Program-made: the position numbers and the translations under genes
The notes under the pieces: generated by a model
The model's database searches: none
Seen by the model: only the letters and a program-made list of their open reading frames with translations
What the model was told of the DNA's origin: nothing
Assembly: GCF_003033925.1 (NCBI RefSeq)
Contig: NZ_CP028365.1
Span: forward strand, 1,364,001 to 1,428,000
Origin: Tannerella serpentiformis
GTDB taxonomy: Bacteria > Bacteroidota > Bacteroidia > Bacteroidales > Tannerellaceae
Direction of reading: 5' to 3'
DNA: 64,000 nt
Shown: one piece after another, positions 27,713 through 34,615 of the stretch
Layout of the letters: each line of letters begins with the position of its first letter
Numbering within the stretch: position 1 is the first letter of the stretch

Positions 27713-28849
27713 ATGAAAACGAATCTCTTTTGGACGCGCTCACTAGCCCTACTCCTCGCCCTACTCGCCTTCTCCTCCGCCGCACCCGCGCAAGACGACG
27801 ACTCTCCCGATTACTTCCGCCGCCCCTTACGCGTGCAAACTGCTGCGGGCAAGCAGCCCACGATCGCCGACTTCGCACGCGCCTTTGCCAGCGCCGACCA
27901 AGAGAAGGATCCGCTCTTCAGCGCCACCCTCGCCCGGATCGACGGCCGCCAACCCAAGCTCCCCCAAGGCGACCGGTTCACCTGCCTCATCGACCGTCCA
28001 CACGGCTACCTCCGCGCCTGCTACACCTTCGGCGAAGGCGGCATAGATCCGAACCAAATCCTGGAAGTATGCTACTGGCGCACCGACACCGACCACCGCC
28101 TCGTCGCCGTCTGCAGCTACAGCGACATCGGCACCTACATCCTCATCTTCTACGACTACAATCCCGCCACCGGACTCATGACGCCCCTCACCCAGCCGCC
28201 CTTCGAAGATTTCCACGAGCTCCTCGGGGAACTCATCGTCCAACTCCCCAGCGAAGGCAAAGACATCCACACGAAAAGCTGGTGGGCAGGCGGCCCCGCC
28301 TCCCTCACCCTCCGCTGGAATGGCCGTGATGGATTTACCCTTGTCGACGCCGCTGAGCGCTACCGACAGCCCGCGCCCAACCAACCCACCACCTGCGACT
28401 TCCTCGCACTCTTCAAACCCGAGGTAACTACCGGCGGCGAACCCGTCGACCTCTACGACGCCCCCGACGGCAAAGTCATCCGTCATCTTACCGACAAAGA
28501 ACTCGATTACGACTTGCGGGTCAAGCGCGCAGAAAATGGCTGGGCTTACGTCGACTACGGTAATAACTTGCTGGGAGCAGGCTCATCCGAGGGTAGCGCT
28601 TGGGTACGCTGCACCTCCCTCTACGTCCTCCCCGCCGGCCCCGTCTACACCAACTACATCTACGCCGAGCCCACCCGCGCCTCACACCGCGTCGCCACCT
28701 TCAACGAAGCTCAGGACAATAGTTCCGATATCTGGTGGAAAGTCCTCGAAATCCGCAAAGGCTGGGTCAAAATCCGCACCACCCATTTAGGCATCACCGG
28801 CTGGATCGAGGCCCGTATCCTCTGCGGCTCCGAGGGCGTAGACTGCTGA
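27713..28849 (+). CDS. Secreted ADFARAF-family protein with SH3-like C-terminus
   Basis: 378 residues from ATG 27713, where the signal peptide MKTNLFWTRSLALLLALLAF begins. An upstream in-frame start would overlap the previous gene. Core motifs: PTIADFARAFASADQ, RPHGYLRACYTF, EVCYWRTDTDHRLVAVC, LIFYDYNPATGLMTPLTQPP. The SH3-like end starts at VDLYDAPDGKVIRHLTDKEL and finishes HLGITGWIEARI. Close to its neighbours in domain order and length, so these are recent tandem duplicates. Confidence 0.8.
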   Translation: MKTNLFWTRSLALLLALLAFSSAAPAQDDDSPDYFRRPLRVQTAAGKQPTIADFARAFASADQEKDPLFSATLARIDGRQPKLPQGDRFTCLIDRPHGYLRACYTFGEGGIDPNQILEVCYWRTDTDHRLVAVCSYSDIGTYILIFYDYNPATGLMTPLTQPPFEDFHELLGELIVQLPSEGKDIHTKSWWAGGPASLTLRWNGRDGFTLVDAAERYRQPAPNQPTTCDFLALFKPEVTTGGEPVDLYDAPDGKVIRHLTDKELDYDLRVKRAENGWAYVDYGNNLLGAGSSEGSAWVRCTSLYVLPAGPVYTNYIYAEPTRASHRVATFNEAQDNSSDIWWKVLEIRKGWVKIRTTHLGITGWIEARILCGSEGVDC

Positions 28850-28914
28850 CTCGGCCGCATACCCTTCTTTTCGCGGATACCCGGATAATCATCGACAATT
28901 CACAATGGATCATT

Positions 28915-30135
28915 ATGAAACCTCTCTTTCTCCTCCTGTTAGGACTCACTCTCCTCGTCCCCGCCCCCCACGCGCAAGACGACGACGCCAAATACGACGA
29001 ATACGCCGACGAGATGGAGATCATGCGCTCCTTAAGCATCGAAGGCTGGGCTCACGCACCGGCGCTCCCCGTGCACGCTTCCACAAGCAAAGGGCCGACG
29101 ATTGCCGACTTCGCCCGCGCCTTCCTGAAGCAGAAGCGATACAGCAGCTCCTTCAGCCGCGCCATCCTCGCCCGGCTCGACGGTCTCCATCCGGAGCCCG
29201 ACGACGGCATGTTCCGCTATCTCATCGACGTGCCCCACGGCTACCTCTCCGTCGATACCCCCTTCAACTGCGGTGCGGACTGCACCATCTCGTTAGAGAT
29301 ATGCTATTGGCACACCGCCAACGGCCATCGGCTCGTAGGACTCACTTGGGGCGACCGGGGCATCGGCTGTCTCCTCTTCTACGATTACAACCCCCAGACC
29401 CGCCTCATGACGCCCCTCCCCGAGCCCCCCATCAAGGACTTCTACGACAACACCGCCATGCTGAACGCCCACCTGCCCCGCCAAGGCAAAGACATCCACA
29501 TAAAGCCCATCTGGGATAACCCCTCCGACACCCTTACCCTCCGCTGGAACGGAAGCGATGCCTTCATCTTCGACGGCGCCGCCGAGCGATATCGGAAGCC
29601 CACGAAAAGCAACGAGGTGGCTCTCTTTGCCCGAGCATATTTCTATCAGACGCCCAACATGCCCGACCTCTCGGCCATGAAGGACGCCCCGCTCTACGAC
29701 GCCCCGAACGGCATCATCACCCGTCGCCTGACCCCCGCGGAGCAGCAGGAGTACTTCATCATGCTCACCTGCGTCCGCGGCGACTGGGCCGAGATCGCCT
29801 ACATACAGCCGGGCGATCGATACCCGGTAGATCTGACCCGTAGCCTCCGGCAAGGCCGCGACTACGCCACCGGCTTCCGCCGCGCTTGGGTGCCCCGCAG
29901 GGCGCTCTTCGTCGACATCGCCGACAAAGACGGGCCCTTCGACCTGATGCTCCACCTCTACGCCGAGCCCACACTCGCCTCGCGCCGCCTCTATGCGGTG
30001 GAGGACATGCGAAACAGCGTCGAGGTGGCGCTCGCATTTCACCTCCTGGAAGCCCGCCACGGCTGGGTCAAGGTACAAATGGCCACCACCAACTACATCG
30101 GCTGGATAGAATCGCGCTACCTCTTGGCCGATTAG
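28915..30135 (+). CDS. Secreted ADFARAF-family protein with SH3-like C-terminus
   Basis: 406 residues from ATG 28915 (MKPLFLLLLGLTLLVPAPHAQ), chosen for the signal peptide. The frame is open 60 codons upstream into the previous gene, which is not meaningful. Core motifs: GPTIADFARAFLKQK, VPHGYLSVDTPF, LEICYWHTANGHRLVGLTW, LLFYDYNPQTRLMTPLPEPP. The SH3-like part includes APLYDAPNGIITRRLTPAEQ and ends NYIGWIESRYLLAD. An acidic stretch (DDDAKYDEYADEME) follows the signal, not seen in the paralogues. Confidence 0.8.
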   Translation: MKPLFLLLLGLTLLVPAPHAQDDDAKYDEYADEMEIMRSLSIEGWAHAPALPVHASTSKGPTIADFARAFLKQKRYSSSFSRAILARLDGLHPEPDDGMFRYLIDVPHGYLSVDTPFNCGADCTISLEICYWHTANGHRLVGLTWGDRGIGCLLFYDYNPQTRLMTPLPEPPIKDFYDNTAMLNAHLPRQGKDIHIKPIWDNPSDTLTLRWNGSDAFIFDGAAERYRKPTKSNEVALFARAYFYQTPNMPDLSAMKDAPLYDAPNGIITRRLTPAEQQEYFIMLTCVRGDWAEIAYIQPGDRYPVDLTRSLRQGRDYATGFRRAWVPRRALFVDIADKDGPFDLMLHLYAEPTLASRRLYAVEDMRNSVEVALAFHLLEARHGWVKVQMATTNYIGWIESRYLLAD

Positions 30136-30187
30136 GACAGCGATTGCGGATACTGATCCCGCTTCATCATAGATAATTGAAACCGAT

Positions 30188-31168
30188 ATGAAAACGAATC
30201 TCTTTGGGGCGAATGCGCTTCGCCCCTGTATTGCCTTATTGATCGGGCTACTCACTGTCGCCCCTGCTTGTACGCGGAAGTCGGCCAACGCGCAGGAAAC
30301 GGCCAGCGCCTCGCCGAAAATCGCTCAATCCGTCGACCGGCCGGAAGACCCTGTCCGCGCCGAGATCGTAGACGGACGCGTCCGCCTCATCGCCAAAACA
30401 GACGAGCTAGGTTGGCCCGAGCGCACCCAATTCGTCGAAGGCCTCACGGGCCGCTGCGTCGGGCTCTTCGCCGGCGACATCGGCCAAGACACCAACCCAT
30501 TCCTCTGCATGCTCATGGACGACGGCGGCGTGGAGCTCCTCTCCTACCACAGCCTCGGCCACGAGGCCTACGGGCGTACACTCTGCTTCACCTCCTCCGG
30601 CCGCTTGCCCGGCCTGAAGGACATCACGCGCTTCCGCGAAGGCCCCGTCATGAACGAGTATGGCTTTGCCGATTACGGTACCATCTTCGCCATCGATCGT
30701 GAAGGCCACGAGCACGAGATCGAGCCCTGCATCCGACCCTTCTCCGCGCTTTACAGCTACTCCTCCGGCGGCACCGGCGTCGTCCTGGAACAACAACTCG
30801 TCATCTATCCCGATTGGACCTTCCTGTTCACCCTCGGCATCGCCGAAAGCGAACTCGTCCACACCTACACCGGCCGCCTCCGCCCGATCAAAATGGATTA
30901 CGAAAACGACGTCTACGAGTACAGCTACACCATGCTCACCCGCTTCGACTACCCGCCCGTAGGCGACGAGGAAGCGTACGAAAACGCCCGTCCCCAGCCC
31001 GCCACTGAGCGCGGATCCTTCCGCCTCACCTACAAAGACGGAAGCCGCAGCTACGACCTCGTCGTCCTCAGCGGCCCTCTTCCCTTCGCCACCGAGAAGG
31101 GCTCCCCCGCACGCTACAGCCCCGTCCGCAGCAACGATATCCCTGCCCCCAGTCTCGTAACCGACTAA
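30188..31168 (+). CDS. Lipoprotein, GRCVGLFAG paralogue family
   Basis: 326 residues. The signal peptide ends TVAPAC-TRK (lipobox). Shared with the next gene: PVRAEIVDGRVRLIAK, EGLTGRCVGLFAGDIGQD, FLCMLMDDGGVELLS, SSGRLPGLKDITRFREG, YPDWTFLFTLGIAE and the ending GSFRLTYKDGSRSYDLVVLS, LPFATEKGSPARYSPV. No known domain recognised. The mature start MKTNLF is repeated at the start of the 27713 gene, so the signal region may have been exchanged between neighbours. Confidence 0.76.
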   Translation: MKTNLFGANALRPCIALLIGLLTVAPACTRKSANAQETASASPKIAQSVDRPEDPVRAEIVDGRVRLIAKTDELGWPERTQFVEGLTGRCVGLFAGDIGQDTNPFLCMLMDDGGVELLSYHSLGHEAYGRTLCFTSSGRLPGLKDITRFREGPVMNEYGFADYGTIFAIDREGHEHEIEPCIRPFSALYSYSSGGTGVVLEQQLVIYPDWTFLFTLGIAESELVHTYTGRLRPIKMDYENDVYEYSYTMLTRFDYPPVGDEEAYENARPQPATERGSFRLTYKDGSRSYDLVVLSGPLPFATEKGSPARYSPVRSNDIPAPSLVTD

Positions 31169-31188
31169 CCCCCTCACACATCACTGAT

Positions 31189-32595
31189 ATGAAAACCTCC
31201 CTCTTTACGCTCCTACTCGGGCTACTCGCCCTCACCGCCACCGGCTGCAACCGCAGCAACGCCCAAGGTGCCGCAGCGGCGGACGCCTCTGAACTCCCTT
31301 GGGGAGAAACCGACATCGTGGCCGTCGCCTTCGTCGGCTACGGCACCTCGTTTGAAGACTTCAAACAGACACCCACCTTCGCCGATCTGAAGCAACGCTA
31401 CGGCCTGCCCGACGACATCAGCTGCATCAGCCGCAAGGACGAAGAAGGCGAAGAGAGCGCCACCGACAATGAGCTCTACCTCGTCATCCCCCGCGATCCA
31501 AACGCCTCCGTAGCCGTCAACGACCTGCCCGTCGAACGCCTCATCGACCCCGACGCCGACGTCTACGGCCTGATCCTCTACAAGAGCGAGTCGGGCACGC
31601 CCTTCTTCGTCCGCTGTCAAAGCAGTGGCGGCATGATGAACCTTGAAATTATCATCGTGGACAACAACGGCCGACAGATCATCTATCGCCCGCAGCTCTC
31701 CACCGACGACGGCTCACTCGTCACGCCCGGCATCGTCAACCAGGGCGAAGGCTCCGTGCTCGACATCACGCAGCCGCTGCCCACGAGCCGCCTGCCGCAG
31801 TCCGTCGAGTGCTCCGAAGATCCCATCACGGCCCGCATCGCTCAGGGGCGCGTCTTCCTCGACGTGCAGAAGCCCTTCGGCGCCGTGGAGAATCGCACCT
31901 ATGTGCTGGAGGGCATCACGGGTCGCTGCGTCGGACTCTTCGCGGGCGAGATCGGCCGTGACAAGTTGTTCTTCCTCTGCCTGCTCATGGACGACGGCGG
32001 CGTGGAAGCCTTCTGTCCGGCCAGCATCAGCGGCTTCAATCCGAACAGCGGCGCGGACTTCATCTCCAGCGGCCGCCTGCCCGACCTGAAGGACATCACC
32101 GGCTTCCGCCAAGAGGGCGACGCGATCCAAGCCATCGACAAGTCGGGCGGCAAACACGCGCTCCGCCCCAACCTCCTGCCCAAGCCTTACCGCTCACTCT
32201 TCCACGATGTCGACGGCGAGGAGTATGAACTGCGCATTTACCCCGATTGGAGGTTGATGTTCATCGACGGATCGCGCGAGGGCGGCACGATCGCGTACTA
32301 CGCTGGGCAAGTCTTCCAGACGAAGGCCGACGCCAAGTCCGGACAGTACGAGTTCCGCTACCTCATGCGCTCGCACACCGCCTTTGGAAGTGGCGACGAC
32401 AATCCAGACATTGTCGAAAAGACCACTCCCTCGACCGCAAGCGGCACCTTCCGCCTCACCACCCACGACGGCGGCCAGACCTACGATCTCGTCCTCCTCA
32501 GCGGCCCCGCCCTCTTCCGTTTCAAGCCCGGCAGCCCTGCCCGCTTCAGCATCGTCAGCAGCTACGAAGGCCAACCGCGCTGGAGCGAGGAATAA
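31189..32595 (+). CDS. Lipoprotein, GRCVGLFAG paralogue family with extra N-terminal domain
   Basis: 468 residues, signal peptide ending LTATGC-NRS (lipobox). The C-terminal ~290 residues (from about 200) match the 30188 product (PITARIAQGRVFLDVQ, LEGITGRCVGLFAGEIGRD, SSGRLPDLKDITGFRQ, YPDWRLMFIDGS, GTFRLTTHDGGQTYDLVLLS). A N-terminal ~170-residue region (DIVAVAFVGYGTSFEDFKQ, DNELYLVIPRDPNASVAVND) is not in the paralogue. It is 20 bp downstream, so the two are probably cotranscribed. Last gene of the exported island. Confidence 0.76.
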   Translation: MKTSLFTLLLGLLALTATGCNRSNAQGAAAADASELPWGETDIVAVAFVGYGTSFEDFKQTPTFADLKQRYGLPDDISCISRKDEEGEESATDNELYLVIPRDPNASVAVNDLPVERLIDPDADVYGLILYKSESGTPFFVRCQSSGGMMNLEIIIVDNNGRQIIYRPQLSTDDGSLVTPGIVNQGEGSVLDITQPLPTSRLPQSVECSEDPITARIAQGRVFLDVQKPFGAVENRTYVLEGITGRCVGLFAGEIGRDKLFFLCLLMDDGGVEAFCPASISGFNPNSGADFISSGRLPDLKDITGFRQEGDAIQAIDKSGGKHALRPNLLPKPYRSLFHDVDGEEYELRIYPDWRLMFIDGSREGGTIAYYAGQVFQTKADAKSGQYEFRYLMRSHTAFGSGDDNPDIVEKTTPSTASGTFRLTTHDGGQTYDLVLLSGPALFRFKPGSPARFSIVSSYEGQPRWSEE

Positions 32596-32617
32596 GCGGA
32601 CAGAGAACAGCCCCGCC

Positions 32618-32690
32618 ATTCCCGATTGAGCCCCGTTTCCGCCTGGAAACAGCCCCGTAATTCCGGATTAACGTGAGTTCGGTGTAAGAA
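32618..32690. repeat. Family A 42 bp tandem units (2 copies)
   Basis: ATTCCCGATT at 32618 and ATTCCGGATT at 32660 are 42 bp apart. Each unit holds the dyad GTTTCC-GCCT-GGAAAC. The same family occurs at 33180-33345 (same orientation) and 46478-46605 (inverted). Confidence 0.8.
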
Positions 32691-32784
32691 TAAAACCAGC
32701 AGAGAGTTTCTACGGAAGCCTGGCCAAAACGTTTTTGGAAATGCCTACAACACTGCGACAAATGCTTCGGAGAACTTTTTGGCG

Positions 32785-33060
32785 TTTGCGGTACTCCCGC
32801 AAGTCTCGTGGCGTTTGCTTTGGCGTTTGCGGGTACTCCCGCAAGTCTCGCGGCGTTTGCTTTGGCGTTTGCGGGTGCTCCCGCAAGTCTCGCGGCGTTT
32901 GCTTTGGCGTTTGCGGGTACTCCCGCAAGTCTCGCGGCGTTTGCTTTGGCGTTTGCGGGTACTCCCGCAAGTCTCGCGGCGTTTGCTTTGGCGTTTGCGG
33001 GTACTCCCGCAAGTCTCGCGGCAAATGCCAGGACGTTTGCGGGAGTCCCGCAAGAGCGCT
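32785..33060. repeat. Tandem array, 42 bp period, seven copies
   Basis: Units begin (GTACTCCCGC) at 32791, 32833, 32875, 32917, 32959, 33001 and 33043. Each carries the dyad TTGCGGG-TACT-CCCGCAA. Because 42 is a multiple of three and there are no stops, several frames stay open on both strands giving 14-residue repeats. That is a by-product, as I see no start or flanking protein-like sequence. It lies in the convergent gap between the island and the polyprenyl synthase gene. Confidence 0.9.
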
Positions 33061-33179
33061 TTTCTCCATTTTGGCGCTCACAAGACTGTTGCAAGCATTT
33101 CCAAAGGCACTTTGGCCGTTACAACATGCTATCAGAGACATTATCTATGAATAAGGGAATCACATTCTTTTGTCGAACT

Positions 33180-33345
33180 CACGTCGGATTACAGCGTGTT
33201 GCTCGGAAGAAACAGGCCGGAATTCCCGATTTGGGCGTGTTGCTAAGAAGAAACACAGCGGAATTCCCGATTACGGCATATTCCTCCAGAAGAAACGGGG
33301 CGGAATTCCGGATTGAGGCACGTTTCCGGGTGGAAATGTGTGCGA
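33180..33345. repeat. Family A 42 bp tandem units (4 copies)
   Basis: The CGGATT/ATTCC(C/G)GATT word falls at about 33180, 33222, 33263 and 33305, spaced 41-42 bp. Units share GAAGAAACA and GGAATTCCCGATT. They are related to 32618-32690 and 46478-46605. Confidence 0.8.
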
Positions 33346-33355
33346 GATGAAAACA

Positions 33356-33401
33356 AGACGTCCTGCCGACAGGGGATTTCCCCTCCGCCGGCAGGACGTT
33401 T
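33356..33401 (-). terminator. Terminator of the polyprenyl synthase gene
   Basis: Stem ACGTCCTGCCG...CGGCAGGACGT just past the stop at 33423, with T-rich sequence after it on the minus strand. It shares the TCCTGCC...GGCAGGA stem with the hairpins at 37947 and 48715. Confidence 0.65.
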
Positions 33402-33422
33402 CGTTTGTAACCCTTGCGTCTC

Positions 33423-34397
33423 TTATACGTTACGCCCCACGATATAGTCGGCCAACGCCAGCAGACTCTCTCGCGCCGGGCCGTCGGGTAGATAGCGGAT
33501 CTCGTCCTTGGCACGGTCGCGATACTCATTCATGCGCTGCTCGGCATAGGCTATACCGCCGTGCTCCTTGGCGAAACGGATCAGCGCCGCCACGTTCTCC
33601 GGCGTAAAGCACTGCTCACGGATCATACGCAAGAAGGGCGCCTTCACGGCCTCGGCCGTCGTAGAGAGCGCGTAGAGCAGCGGCAGCGTCACCTTGCCCT
33701 CACGGATGTCGTTCCCGCCTGGCTTACCCGTAGAAGGCATGTCGAAGTAGTCGAAAAGGTCGTCGCGGATCTGGAAACTGTAGCCAAGTAGCCGGCCGTA
33801 CTCGCGGCAGTGCGCCTGCACCTCTGCGTCCGCACCTGCCGTGACCGCCCCGATCTCGGCACAGACCGCCAGCAGCATGGCCGTCTTCTTCTCCACCGCG
33901 GAGAAGTAATCCTCTTCCGTAAGGAGCTGTTCGCGCGCGTTCTCCAGCTGCTTGATCTCGCCCGCGGCCATCTGTCGGCTGAGGGTGGAGATGATGGAGA
34001 CGATCAGCGCACTCCCCGTTCGGGCGGCACGGATCAGTGCCTCGGACAACACAAAGTCGCCCACCAAGACGGCGATGCGATTGTCGAAGACAGCGTTTAT
34101 GGAGGGTTGTCCACGTCGTTGACGCGTATCGTCCACCACGTCGTCGTGGATCAGCGAGGCCATGTGTAGCAGTTCGATGAAGACGGCCGAGTGCACCGAA
34201 TCAGGTCGGACGCCGCCCGCAGCCGCGGCCGTGAGCAGCAGCAGCAGTGGGCGGACATGCTTGCCGCCGGAGTGGTATACGGCCTCAATGGCTGCACGGA
34301 TCGTGCGCACGTCGCTGTGTAGCGCCTCGGTGTATTCGCTCAGAAACTGCTCAAGCGCCTCTTCCACCGGCCGCTCTATATCTCGTTTATTGATCAT
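33423..34397 (-). CDS. Polyprenyl diphosphate synthase (long chain, IspB-like)
   Basis: 324 residues from ATG 34397. The open frame extends 71 codons further, but that stretch lies across the promoter and is GC-rich repeat-derived. The trans-prenyltransferase signatures are GGKHVRPLLLLL, the first Asp-rich motif DDVVDD (in LIHDDVVDDTRQRRG) and the second DDLFD (FQIRDDLFDYFDM). The family adds isopentenyl diphosphate to make the octaprenyl or longer chain for menaquinone. Small residues before the first Asp motif suit a long chain, but the length is not predictable. Divergent from polA. Confidence 0.88.
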   Translation of the reverse strand: MINKRDIERPVEEALEQFLSEYTEALHSDVRTIRAAIEAVYHSGGKHVRPLLLLLTAAAAGGVRPDSVHSAVFIELLHMASLIHDDVVDDTRQRRGQPSINAVFDNRIAVLVGDFVLSEALIRAARTGSALIVSIISTLSRQMAAGEIKQLENAREQLLTEEDYFSAVEKKTAMLLAVCAEIGAVTAGADAEVQAHCREYGRLLGYSFQIRDDLFDYFDMPSTGKPGGNDIREGKVTLPLLYALSTTAEAVKAPFLRMIREQCFTPENVAALIRFAKEHGGIAYAEQRMNEYRDRAKDEIRYLPDGPARESLLALADYIVGRNV

Positions 34398-34422
34398 GTT
34401 CTGGGTGTATTTTAATGCCGGG

Positions 34423-34430
34423 CAAAAGTA
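34423..34430 (-). promoter_or_regulatory. -7 promoter element of the polyprenyl synthase gene
   Basis: TACTTTTG on the minus strand, 26 bp upstream of ATG 34397. The -33 region has no clear TTTG. Its position inside the longer open frame argues for the shorter protein. Confidence 0.5.
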
Positions 34431-34615
34431 GATAGAGGTGGGAATTATCCTTTCATCCTGGCCCCATCCGCCGTTACAATCGCCCCCTTCTGCCGAAAGG
34501 GGATTCGTTGGGGGCATGCTCACATGTACCCGGCCAAACTTCCCTGCCCCGGCAGGGGCCCCCGCCGGATCTACTCTTACTTTTACGCCCGCAAATCCAA
34601 ACTCATACATCCCAA

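Noticed and set aside
9276-32595. Polysaccharide utilisation locus (SusC/SusD)
   Set aside because: No TonB-dependent receptor, SusD-like lipoprotein or glycoside hydrolase is present, so the exported cluster is not a PUL.
32555-33350. Repeat proteins of 14-residue units over the 42 bp array, on both strands
   Set aside because: The open frames exist in several phases at once because the period is a multiple of three. The 41 bp arrays could not keep a frame, so coding is not the common property.
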